A DNA stretch of 64,000 bases from Luteimonas kalidii (lineage in GTDB: Bacteria; Pseudomonadota; Gammaproteobacteria; Xanthomonadales; Xanthomonadaceae), in contig NZ_JARXRO010000020.1 of NCBI RefSeq assembly GCF_029887935.1, positions 280,591-344,590 of the forward strand, written 5' to 3'. Below, one piece after another: positions 56,692-64,000 of this stretch; the stretch's first letter is position 1, and each line of letters begins with the position of its first letter. The notes beneath the pieces were generated by a model. The model was not told the DNA's origin, did no database searches, and saw only the letters and a list, made by a program, of their open reading frames with translations. Made by a program: the position numbers and the translations under genes.

Positions 56692-58890
56692 ATGCCTTCC
56701 CTCGTCGTTGCCCTACTCCAGACCCGTCGCCATCGCCATCGCCTGCGCATCGCGGTCGTCGCGCTGGCGTTGCTGTACCTGCTTTACCTGGTCGGCGCCA
56801 ATGTGTTCCTCAACAGCGCGTGGGGCGAGGGCGTCGTCAACCGCAAGCCCGAGCGCTACCACGCGCGTTGGGCGTGGGCGATGAGCCTGTATCCGGGCCA
56901 CATCCACGCGCGTGGCGTGGTGATGGGCGGACATGCGCGGGTGACGCGCTGGACGGTCGCCAGCCCGGTCGCGAACGGGCGCATCAAGGTGCTGCCGCTG
57001 CTCTGGCGCGAGGTCGCGTTCGGACGCATCCGCGCGCGCGATGTGTCCGTGCACGTGGCACGCGCCGCGACCGACATGCCGTCCACCGTCCGTCCCGGGC
57101 GGGCGCCCTGGACCCTGCGCTTCGATGCGATCACCACCCCCAGCCTGCTGCGGCTGGATTTCTACGACGCGCGCGTCACCGGGCACGGCGATGCGCGCTT
57201 CGCGTTCGAAAAGACGCTGCAGGGCGGCGCGATGGAGGTCGGACGTTCCACCCTGGCGATGCCCGACGCCACGCTGTCGGTTTGCGGGGTCACGCTGCTG
57301 CGGGACGGCGCGCTGGACTTCGAAATGGCGTTGCCCGCGCACATCCGCGAACAGGCGCAGGGCGAGGAGAAGCTGGTGCTGCTCGACGCGCGGATGCGCG
57401 TCGACGGTCCGGCGCCGGGACTGGACCTGGTCGCGCGCAACGATAACGCGCTGCCGATCGCCGTGGCCGGGGCCGCGGGACACCTGCGTGCGGACGTCAG
57501 CCTGCATCGCGGCGTGCTGATGCCGGGCAGCCGCCTGGACTGGTCGGCGCCGGTGTTCTCCCGCACCGCAGATGGAGATGAGGTGCGCCATGCGCTCGGC
57601 GTCGCGCTGCGTACCAGCCGCGAACGCATTGCCGTGGCCGCGCGCGTGCCGGACGGCGCAGACCGCCCGCCGCGGCTGCATGCGGACCTGCAGGTGCTCG
57701 ACCGCCGGCTGGGCCCGGACGACTGGCTGCGCCCCCTGCGTGCAGTGTCGGGGCGCGTCGACGCGACCTGGCCGGCGGTGCCGCTGCGCTGGATCGACGT
57801 ATTCCTGGACGAGGTCGACTGGCTTGAATTCGACGGCCGCGCCGATCTCGATGCCGCGCTGCGGCTGCGCCGGGGCGAACTCGCCGCCGGCAGCCGCATC
57901 GACCTGCGCGATGCGCAACTGCACGCGCGCGTGCTCGACAACCGCTTCCGGGGATCGGCGCACGCGCGCATGCGCATGGACGACGACGACGACGACCCGG
58001 AGCGCGGGCGCACGCGGATCGACGTGGTGATGGACCGCTTCGAGCTCGCCCCCGAATCCGCCCCCGAGCGCGTCGACCTGCACGGCCGCGACCTGCGCCT
58101 GGACCTGCGCTCGAGCGGACGGCTCGCCGAATTCCATGAGCGGCTCGATGCACGCCTGCGCTTCGACGAGGCCCAGGTCCCCGACCTGCGCAGCTACAAC
58201 CGCTACCTGCCCGGCGACAGCGCGCGGCTGCTGGGCGGGCGGGGTACCGCCAGCGCCGACCTGCGCCTGGACAATGCCGGCGAGATGATCGGCGGACGCA
58301 TGCAACTGCGCGGGCAGGGCGTGCGGTTGGCGCTGGGGCCGTCGCGGCTGTCGGGCGATGTCGTGCTCGACAGCCGGCTGTCGCGGATGGAGCGACAGGG
58401 GCCGCGTCGGTATGCGCTCGACGCCCTGCAGCTGCAGCTCGACGGCGTGCGCCTCGGCGATGCGCGGGGCGACGCACCGTGGTGGGCGCGCCTGGCGCTG
58501 GAACAGGGCACGCTGGCCTGGCGCGAGCCGTTCGAGATGGACGGGCAGGGCCGGGTCGAGATGCGCGACGTCAGCGTGCTGCTGGGGCTGTTCGCCGAGC
58601 GTGACGTGTTTCCGCGCTGGATCGGCCGGCTGATCGATTCGGGCGAGGCCCGCGCCACGGGCAACCTGCGCGTCCGCGGCGAGGAGCTGGTGTTCGACCG
58701 GGTGGAGGCGTCCAACGACCGCATCGATCTGCAGGCCCGTCTGCGCATCGACGGCGGCACGCCGCAGGGCGACCTGTACGCGCGCTGGGGCGTGTTCGGC
58801 GTCGGCGTCGAACTCGACGCCGGGCAGCGGGAGATGCACATCGTCAATGCGCGCGAGTGGTACGACGGTCGCCCCAATCTGCTGGAATGA
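56692..58890 (+). CDS. AsmA-like/DUF748-type inner-membrane-anchored protein
   Basis: A 732-aa protein with one N-terminal helix (about 19-37) and a long periplasmic region of beta-strand repeats, charged and Leu-rich, with repeated short hairpins (for example RVTGHGDARFAFEKTL, GTASADLRLDNAGEMIGGRMQLRGQGVRLALG). This layout is that of AsmA/YhdP/DUF748 proteins thought to form hydrophobic grooves for lipid transport between membranes. An odd run of seven acidic residues (DDDDDDP near 425) is present. No catalytic motif seen. The start has no strong ribosome-binding site; another frame start upstream is not supported. Assignment is by general features, not by a diagnostic motif. Confidence 0.65.
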   Translation: MPSLVVALLQTRRHRHRLRIAVVALALLYLLYLVGANVFLNSAWGEGVVNRKPERYHARWAWAMSLYPGHIHARGVVMGGHARVTRWTVASPVANGRIKVLPLLWREVAFGRIRARDVSVHVARAATDMPSTVRPGRAPWTLRFDAITTPSLLRLDFYDARVTGHGDARFAFEKTLQGGAMEVGRSTLAMPDATLSVCGVTLLRDGALDFEMALPAHIREQAQGEEKLVLLDARMRVDGPAPGLDLVARNDNALPIAVAGAAGHLRADVSLHRGVLMPGSRLDWSAPVFSRTADGDEVRHALGVALRTSRERIAVAARVPDGADRPPRLHADLQVLDRRLGPDDWLRPLRAVSGRVDATWPAVPLRWIDVFLDEVDWLEFDGRADLDAALRLRRGELAAGSRIDLRDAQLHARVLDNRFRGSAHARMRMDDDDDDPERGRTRIDVVMDRFELAPESAPERVDLHGRDLRLDLRSSGRLAEFHERLDARLRFDEAQVPDLRSYNRYLPGDSARLLGGRGTASADLRLDNAGEMIGGRMQLRGQGVRLALGPSRLSGDVVLDSRLSRMERQGPRRYALDALQLQLDGVRLGDARGDAPWWARLALEQGTLAWREPFEMDGQGRVEMRDVSVLLGLFAERDVFPRWIGRLIDSGEARATGNLRVRGEELVFDRVEASNDRIDLQARLRIDGGTPQGDLYARWGVFGVGVELDAGQREMHIVNAREWYDGRPNLLE

Positions 58891-59098
58891 ACGCGTCGCC
58901 GTAGACGTCGCCGCAGGCCAGCGCCGCGGGCCGTCGTCACCGGAGCGCGGCGCGTACAGCGGATAGCGAGGCCGCCGCGGTAGTCCAGCGTCGCACGCGG
59001 CGCCCCTGTCGGGTGGTCATGGGTGCGCGGCGCGCGTTGGGCGTGCGTCCATACGTGCACGCGCACGGCGCGCCGCGGCCACCGGCATGCCGGGTCGC

Positions 59099-59971
59099 TC
59101 AGCGCGACGCCCGTGCCGGCTGCGGATCCGCGTCGTCCAGTCCTGCGCCGAGCGCGAGATAAGCGGCGCGCACGCGCGTCGCGCCGTAGGTGCGCTCCAG
59201 CCGGCGCACGGTGAAGTGGCCACGGGCCATCGCCTGGAAGTGGCGCATGAACAGCGTGTTGAGTGCGGCGCCGGTGGCCGCGCCGACCAGCGGCACCGCC
59301 TGCAGCGCCAGCTTCTGGCTGACGTTGACCGAGAACCGCGCCGAGACCGCCGACAGCAGCTGCACGATCAGTGGCCCCCCCTTGCCGACCAGTCCGTGCA
59401 CGGCCACGTACTCCGCCGCGGCGGCCACCTGCTGCGCGAGCACGGCGCGTGCGGCGAAGTAGCCCGATTCGGCGCCGTCGTCGCTGGCGGCGCGGCCGCC
59501 CATGGTCAGCACCTCGAAACAGGCGAGCGTGGTCGCCGGATCGTCCAGCGGCTCGCCTTCCGCGCGCGCGATCTCGGCGATCGAGCGCAGGATCAGGGTC
59601 GTGGTCACCGGCAGTTCGACTGCCAGGCCGGCCAGGCCGAACGCGCCGCCGACGGCGCCGCTGGCAGCCGCGGCGAACGTGTGGACGCGGGTGCGCAGCG
59701 CAGGCGCGGCCTCGCCGCGGAGTGTCGCCACCGCGGCACGCAACGCCTGTCCCAGCGCCTTGCGCACCAGCGTATTGACCAGCCCGGTCACCGCCTTCGG
59801 CAGCCGCCGGGTGACCACGTATTCGAGCGGCGCACCCACGGCATTGGCCAGTTGCGCGGCGATGCCTGGCGTCTCGAGCAGTTCACGCGCGCGGCGCAGC
59901 TCCTCGAACGCGGCGGGGTCTAGATCGTGCGTGCGCGTGTCGGCGACGGGGAGGGGGCGGAGACCGGTCAT
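59099..59971 (-). CDS. EcsC family protein
   Basis: A 290-aa protein of alpha-helical, Ala-rich character with GAVGGAFGLAGLAVELPVTTTLILRSIAEIARAEGEPL, AVPLVGAATGAALNTLFMRHFQAMARGHFTVRRLERTYG: these are the marks of the EcsC family. Two hydrophobic, Gly-rich hairpins may dip into the membrane. Function of the family is poorly known; it was named from the ecs ABC transporter locus of Bacillus. Gap to the previous gene 208 bp. Confidence 0.85.
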   Translation of the reverse strand: MTGLRPLPVADTRTHDLDPAAFEELRRARELLETPGIAAQLANAVGAPLEYVVTRRLPKAVTGLVNTLVRKALGQALRAAVATLRGEAAPALRTRVHTFAAAASGAVGGAFGLAGLAVELPVTTTLILRSIAEIARAEGEPLDDPATTLACFEVLTMGGRAASDDGAESGYFAARAVLAQQVAAAAEYVAVHGLVGKGGPLIVQLLSAVSARFSVNVSQKLALQAVPLVGAATGAALNTLFMRHFQAMARGHFTVRRLERTYGATRVRAAYLALGAGLDDADPQPARASR

Positions 59972-60074
59972 GGCGACACGTTAACGCAGGTGGCGCCCGC
60001 GCATCTCGGCGTCGGGCATGTGCCTGGCGTCTAGCGCATCGCGAGATGCGTGGCAGGCCGCCGATGCGGTTGCG

Positions 60075-60329
60075 TCAGTCGCTGAAGTCCGCGAGCCGGA
60101 CGCCGTCCACCGAGACCACGCGGTCGAGGCGGATCGCCTCACCCGATGCCAGCAGGAGGTATTCCCCGTCGCCGCGCGTCACGAAGTCGACGATCCGGTC
60201 GGATACCTGCATGCGATCCCCTGCCGGGGCCAGGAATGCGATGGCTGCGCGCCTGCGGAGCGTGGCCGTGGCCTCCAGCACGTCGTGGAAGTCGCAGCTC
60301 ACGGGACGGTAGGGCGGGTCCGGGTGCAT
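60075..60329 (-). CDS. rof: Rho-binding antiterminator, Rof (YaeO) family
   Basis: An 84-aa protein. YRPVSCDFHDVLEATATLRRRAAIAFL, the middle IVDFVTRGDGEYLLLASGEAIRLDRVVSVDG follow the Rof pattern (YxPIxCxxxDxLE near the start, then a beta-barrel ending with the RLDRI strand). In E. coli, Rof binds Rho next to its primary RNA site and blocks termination. Cys12 is kept. The gene is not near rho but lies in the same window. Start at 60329 gives the family length. Confidence 0.75.
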   Translation of the reverse strand: MHPDPPYRPVSCDFHDVLEATATLRRRAAIAFLAPAGDRMQVSDRIVDFVTRGDGEYLLLASGEAIRLDRVVSVDGVRLADFSD

Positions 60330-60390
60330 CCACGAAGTATGCCGCTGTCTTGGCTCCGCAGGGGAAGAGCAGAGTGCCCCTCCAGCCGCT

Positions 60391-60603
60391 TCAGCGCTTC
60401 TGGTCGCCGCGATCGCCCTGGCCCGCCGGCACCCTGGTCTTGGCCGGTTTGCGCACGTCCTGGGACAGCGAACGACCCACGTCGTCGCTTTCCTTGATGC
60501 GGCCTTTCTCGTCGCGCCGGATGTAGCGCTTGTCGCCGTTGGGTTCGATCAGTTCGCGCTTGGACCCGGACGATCCGGACCCGCTGCGGCTGCTGGTGGC
60601 CAT
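60391..60603 (-). CDS. Conserved small charged protein
   Basis: A 70-aa protein: Ser/Gly-rich start, then KRELIEPNGDKRYIRRDEKGRIKESDDVGRSLSQDVRKPAKTRVP, basic C-terminus. This block (nGDKRYIRRDxxGRI-ESdDVGRSLSxDxR) is common in small proteins annotated as hypothetical in many proteobacteria. Function unknown; likely cytosolic and mostly disordered. Upstream frame to 60933 is shadow. Lies 61 bp upstream of rof on the same strand. Confidence 0.75.
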   Translation of the reverse strand: MATSSRSGSGSSGSKRELIEPNGDKRYIRRDEKGRIKESDDVGRSLSQDVRKPAKTRVPAGQGDRGDQKR

Positions 60604-60920
60604 GGCGGTCGCTCCGCGTGGTGTGTGGCGACACCCTGCCACGCGCGGGTTCAGCGCGCCGTGATCATGCGGGCGGACGGCACAGTCGGTCGACATGCTG
60701 CAGCTGCGCACCGGCCTGCGGCTGCATCGGAGCGGCAGGGATGGCGCATGCGGGCGACAGCAGCGAGCCGCGACTTCATATTGCTGAACGTCGCAAGGGC
60801 GCCCATTTAACCGCTTTGCAACTGTCGGGGCGTACATTTGAACCGCACCCGAGGCCGCCGCTGCAATCGTGGATCCCGTCGCCTGTGTGCAGCGTCTTCC
60901 AGGGATGCAGGGAGGCATCG
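60604..60920. other. Intergenic region with an AT-richer end
   Basis: A 317-bp gap between divergent small genes. The part 60775-60840 is less GC-rich (CATATTGCTGAACG, CCATTTAACCGC, GTACATTTGAACC) and may hold the promoter of the following gene. No hairpin or repeat found. Confidence 0.4.
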
Positions 60921-61187
60921 ATGTCCTATTCACTGTTCGAATGCCGCGATGGCGCCTTCGTGGTCGTGCCGCGCGGGCTCACGCCGCCGATCGAGGCCTA
61001 CACCGCGCACGGCGACTTCCAGCATGTCACCGACCGCTGCCGCCACCTCTACGACTCGCCGGTGTGGGACGACGTCTCGCGCGTGATCGACCACATGCTT
61101 TACGCCGTGGTGCTGCCGGAAGTCGCGTTCTGCATCTTCGAGCTTCCGGAGTCGGTCCAGCGCAGGGACACCGACGTCACCGCGTGA
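60921..61187 (+). CDS. Unknown small protein
   Basis: An 88-aa protein without signal peptide or membrane segment: SLFECRDGAFVVVPRGLTPPIEAYTAHGDFQHVTDR and LYAVVLPEVAFCIFELPESV. The sequence reads as a genuine small alpha/beta domain and GGAGG lies five bases before the ATG. No family recognised. A longer frame from 60618 has no coding character before this point. Confidence 0.65.
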   Translation: MSYSLFECRDGAFVVVPRGLTPPIEAYTAHGDFQHVTDRCRHLYDSPVWDDVSRVIDHMLYAVVLPEVAFCIFELPESVQRRDTDVTA

Positions 61188-61361
61188 GGGCGGCACAGCC
61201 CAATGCGCCCGACGTGGCGCGAATGGCGCGACTTCGCGACTTCGGCGGCGACGGCCGCGACGGCCGCGCGACACGCCTGAGCGCTGTTCTGCAGCCCTCA
61301 TGTCGGCTCCGGAACCCGTCCGACCGTGCTCAGACGAGCGCTTGCGCACGGGGCTGCTCCG

Positions 61362-62675
61362 TCAGCGCGCCTCCTCCACCCGGAAGGGCAGGTTGGCGTA
61401 GGCGGCGTGGCCGTGTCCGTCGCGGACCTCGACGAAGAGCCGATAGTGCCCGGGGCGCCCGGGCGCGGTGAAGCGAATCCGGCCGCCGGCGTCGGGGCGG
61501 GCGTGCAGGTCCACCTCGGCGGGGACCGCTTCGGGGTCGCCGCCGATGCTGGTGGCGGTGCTCTCCTCCAGCGCGTACCAGCGCCACTGCAACGCGTCGC
61601 CGTCGGGGTCGTGCGCAGTCGTGGACGCCTCGTGCGCGGTGCCTGCGGCAAGCACCACGCTGTCGGTGGCGCCGCGTCCATCGATGGTCGCCGGCGCGAT
61701 CGACGGCGCGCGGTTGTCCGGCCACTGCCCCGTCCACAGCCGCTGCATCGCGTCCACGGCAGGCGTGGATTCGCCCGTGGGCAGGAACAGGCCGTACCAG
61801 GTGGGCGTGCGCTCCTGCTTGTGGCCCCACAGGAACACGTACGAACCCAGGCATTGCCGGGTGTCGGCGGCGATCACGTCGCGGTAGCGCTGCTGGAACA
61901 GGGCGGCCTTGCGCGAGCCGTCGTCCTCCACCGGCGCGCCCCAGGCCGTGAGCGGGCTTTCCCAGTGCCCGGTCGGGCCCCATTCGGTGACGACGTAGGG
62001 GCCGGTCCAGTCGGCCTCGCGCAGCTTGTCCGGCAGCGTCTCGAGGTCGCCGTAGAGCTGGATGCCGATCAGGTCCAGCGACGGCGCCCGCGTCTTGAGC
62101 GTGTCGATCAGCGCGCGGTCGAAGCCGGCGAGCGGCGTCATCACCGGGTGGTTCGGATCCTCGGCGTGGATCATCCGCGTGATCTGTTCCACCGCGTCCC
62201 ACACCTTCGGGTTGCGGTGTTCGAGGTTCAGTTCGTTGCCGACCAGCCACATCAGCACGGCGGGATGGTCGCGATACAGGCGCACCTGTTCGCGCAGCTC
62301 GTCCAGCTGCACGGCGACGGCGCGCGCGTCGTCGTAGTCGAAGCCGTGGCGCTCCTTGCCGACGGCCAGGCCCATGGCCACGGTCAGCCCGTTGCGGTGT
62401 GCGCGATCGAGCATCGCGTGCACGTTGGCGACGTCGGTACCGGTGCTCCAGGTGCGCACCGAGTTGCCGCCGCGGGCCGCGAGCTGTTCGAGGTCGCCAC
62501 TGGCCGAGCCCGCGCCGCGCACGACATAGGGCTGCCCGTCCACGAGCAGGCGGTACGCGCCGCCCTCTTCGACGATGCGGACTTCGGCGGGCGTCGACGC
62601 CGGTGTCTCCGCGCGCGTGCCCGTGGCCAAGACACACATGCCCAGTGCCAGCAGGCACGCTCCCACTCCGCGCAT
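61362..62675 (-). CDS. Secreted glycoside hydrolase (GH2 TIM-barrel type)
   Basis: A 437-aa exported enzyme (signal peptide 1-22). The TIM barrel (about 30-320) has the clan GH-A pair: acid/base Glu148 in LVGNELN and nucleophile Glu231 in VVTEWGP, with RGAGSASGDLEQLAARGGNSVRTW as first strand. A small beta-sandwich with PDGDALQWRWYAL (about 335-437) closes it. Resembles catalytic modules of GH2; substrate cannot be read. Proximity to a LacI-type operator and a possible outer-membrane receptor gene at 63.8 kb suggests glycan use, but the two genes are separated by a GST. Confidence 0.85.
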   Translation of the reverse strand: MRGVGACLLALGMCVLATGTRAETPASTPAEVRIVEEGGAYRLLVDGQPYVVRGAGSASGDLEQLAARGGNSVRTWSTGTDVANVHAMLDRAHRNGLTVAMGLAVGKERHGFDYDDARAVAVQLDELREQVRLYRDHPAVLMWLVGNELNLEHRNPKVWDAVEQITRMIHAEDPNHPVMTPLAGFDRALIDTLKTRAPSLDLIGIQLYGDLETLPDKLREADWTGPYVVTEWGPTGHWESPLTAWGAPVEDDGSRKAALFQQRYRDVIAADTRQCLGSYVFLWGHKQERTPTWYGLFLPTGESTPAVDAMQRLWTGQWPDNRAPSIAPATIDGRGATDSVVLAAGTAHEASTTAHDPDGDALQWRWYALEESTATSIGGDPEAVPAEVDLHARPDAGGRIRFTAPGRPGHYRLFVEVRDGHGHAAYANLPFRVEEAR

Positions 62676-62784
62676 CCGTCCTCTCCCGATCCTGATGAAC
62701 CCCCATGGTAGCGGCGGCCCCGGAGGCGGGCGCGTGGCCGGACATCGGCCCCGTCGATCGGCCGCGAATGGACCGGTCCGCGGG

Positions 62785-63435
62785 TCAGGGCGGGCTGGCG
62801 CTTTCGAACAGGGTGCGCTGCGCCTCGAACGCGCGCCGGTAGGCGGGACGGGCCTCGCCGCGGGCGATGTAGTCCGGCAGGCTCGGGCCGGCCTCGAGCA
62901 GGCCCGAGCCTTCCAGCCGCCTCAGCACCGTGACCATCAGCAGGTCGCCGGCGCTGAATTCGCGCTCCAGCCAGTCGCGATCGGCCAGGTGTCGCGACAG
63001 TTCGTCCAGCCGCACGCGCACGCGTGCGTCCAGCATCGCAAGATGCTCGGCCTGCCAGGGCTTGCCGCGCTCGCTCCAGGTGGCCGCTTCGCGTTCGACG
63101 ATCGGCGGCTCCACGGTGTTGAGCGCGGCGAACATCCACATGACCGCGCGCGAGCGCGCATCGGATCCGGCGGGAAGCAGTCCGGCGTGTCGTTGTGCGA
63201 TGTGCAGCACGATCGCGCCGGATTCGAACAGCACCAGATCGCCGTCGTCCAGCGTCGGGATCTGCCCGAACGGGCTGCGTGCACGATGCGGCGCCTGCTT
63301 CATGGCCTCGAACGACACCGTCCTGACGTCGTAGCGCTGCCCGACTTCCTCCAGCGCCCAGCGCACGCGCATGTCGCGCGCCAGCCCGCGTCCGCGGTCG
63401 GGCGAACGTTCGAACACGGTCAGGATCGGCGGCAT
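62785..63435 (-). CDS. Glutathione S-transferase family protein
   Basis: A 216-aa GST: N-domain ILTVFERSPDRGRGLARDMRVRWALEEVG, PFGQIPTLDDGDLVLFESGAIVLHIA (cis-Pro and ESGAI glutathione pair) and helical C-domain with FSAGDLLMVTVLRRL. The active-site position near residue 10 is Ser, a common choice in bacterial members. Start MPPILTVF at 63435; upstream frame to 63696 is unlikely. Cytosolic; substrate unknown. Confidence 0.9.
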   Translation of the reverse strand: MPPILTVFERSPDRGRGLARDMRVRWALEEVGQRYDVRTVSFEAMKQAPHRARSPFGQIPTLDDGDLVLFESGAIVLHIAQRHAGLLPAGSDARSRAVMWMFAALNTVEPPIVEREAATWSERGKPWQAEHLAMLDARVRVRLDELSRHLADRDWLEREFSAGDLLMVTVLRRLEGSGLLEAGPSLPDYIARGEARPAYRRAFEAQRTLFESASPP

Positions 63436-63832
63436 GAAGGTCTCCCGTTCGGCATGGCGTGGTGGACGTCGGAGCGATGACGAACGGGGGCAACGGCGAT
63501 CGACAGCGTTCGCTGCGACGCAGGCGGCGTCGTCGTGCAGGATGCCGTTCGCGGATGCCATGCGCCGGCACGTGCGCTCACAGGCAGGCCGCGGGGTTGC
63601 GGAGCAGCACGTGTGTGTGGCCATCGCAGCAGGGAGCGGCGTCGAACGCCGCTCGCGGCCGCCTGCATGCGCGGCGCGCGACCGCGCCTCGGGCATGACA
63701 GCGCTGGACTATTGAAAATCGTTTGAAACCAAACGGTTGCACACGTGTTCTTCATCTTTCTTTACGCGTTCGGAAACGCGAACCGGATCGCTTTTTCGCA
63801 CCGTCGTCGGGTGTTATTACTGGACGCGTCGA
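63436..63832. other. Right-edge intergenic region
   Basis: Gene-free except for control signals. The part 63711-63800 is clearly AT-richer and holds two short inverted repeats: CGTTTG-AAAC-CAAACG (63720-63735) and CGCGTT-CGGA-AACGCG (63765-63780). These, with the operator at 63833, look like the control region of the gene that begins at the window edge. Confidence 0.5.
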
Positions 63833-63848
63833 GTGGTAGCGCTACCAC
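63833..63848 (+). promoter_or_regulatory. LacI-type operator (xyl-box-like palindrome)
   Basis: GTGGTAGCGCTACCAC is a perfect 16-bp palindrome with core TGGTAGCGCTACCA. The same core is used by LacI-family repressors and resembles the xyl-box TGGTAGCGCTAACA of Xanthomonas carbohydrate loci. It lies 55 bp upstream of the probable start codon at 63904, and AT-rich promoter-like sequence is just upstream. Confidence 0.7.
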
Positions 63849-63903
63849 CCGATGTGTTTCCCGCACCCGCTCGAGCACTCGCAGTACCCAGGGAGGGGCT
63901 GTC

Positions 63904-64000
63904 GTGTTGAAGCATTCGATCCCACGCCCAGGCGTGGCGCCATGTCATCGCGCAGGTCCGGATCCGGCACGCGCGATCCCCCACGACAACGGCGCGGCAT
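63904..64000 (+). CDS. Start of an unidentified gene, cut by the window edge
   Basis: An open frame from a GTG (63904; TTG at 63907 also possible) runs to the end of the window, 32 codons: it reads VLKHSIPRPGVAPCHRAGPD and so on. AGGGAGGGG lies 6-13 bases upstream, a good ribosome-binding site. The first residues resemble the n-region of long signal peptides of TonB-dependent receptors, and such receptors are often behind TGGTAGCGCTACCA operators in Xanthomonadaceae; this identity is inferred only. Confidence 0.45.
   Translation, partial: MLKHSIPRPGVAPCHRAGPDPARAIPHDNGAA

Noticed and set aside
60618..61187. Longer version (189 codons) of the small protein at 60921
   Set aside because: The first 100 codons have no coding character, and GGAGG stands right before the ATG at 60921.

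Overview
This is a high-GC window (gene-dense, third positions almost all G/C) that looks like a chromosome of the Xanthomonadaceae/Lysobacteraceae (Luteimonas, Lysobacter or a close relative). The evidence is protein character and gene order: a copLAB copper locus, the rhlB / trxA-rho cluster, aroQ-accB-accC, cutA-dsbD-tlpA, dadA-alr with a divergent lrp, groESL with CIRCE, and leaderless-looking starts. The exact genus cannot be fixed from the sequence alone. Most long antisense reading frames are GC-bias shadows.

Layout. 0.4-8.7 kb (minus): a MacAB-type export operon (periplasmic adaptor, a small coupled ORF, ATPase, two FtsX/MacB-type permeases, an NTF2-like exported protein) ending in a sigma-54-dependent response regulator and its NtrY-like kinase. 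It is preceded by a near-consensus sigma-54 promoter and two perfect palindromes one double helical turn apart. 8.8-15.5 kb: glmS, yggS, hemF, a PH-like membrane protein and an S9 peptidase. 15.7-23.5 kb (minus): two tandem YadA-like trimeric autotransporters sharing nearly the same C-terminal half and a conserved upstream block, then an ECF sigma factor translationally coupled to a large Ser/Thr kinase with a TPR-like sensor half. 23.6-28.8 kb: ycgL, a giant membrane-anchored ankyrin protein, a TonB-domain protein and a GAF protein. 29.5-34 kb: rho, trxA, rhlB. 34.1-37.3 kb: ftsE-ftsX-dual receiver-ung. 37.5-41.2 kb: copLAB. 41.5-43 kb: two unknown proteins. 43-45.4 kb: fatty-acid and shikimate genes. 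45.6-49.6 kb: GST and the periplasmic thiol-reduction operon. 49.9-53.5 kb: lipid A deacylase, then D-alanine metabolism with its Lrp regulator. 54.3-56.6 kb: groESL under sigma-32 and CIRCE control. 56.7-62.7 kb: an AsmA-like protein, EcsC-family protein, a Rof-like Rho modulator, small unknowns and a GH2-type glycosidase. The right edge holds another GST, a LacI-type operator palindrome and the probable start of a further gene.

The most unusual signal is a family of about 90-110 bp nested palindromes (four copies: 29053-29140, 29221-29325, 53741-53853, 53948-54045). Two short segments (ATCAAGGAGGAG and GGGGGACATT) are invariant or nearly so, while the inner hairpin and the long outer stem change sequence yet stay complementary. 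Both loci carry one reverse and one forward copy, about 130-160 bp apart. This is covariation-like behaviour expected of a REP/BIME-type mobile hairpin or a structured RNA.
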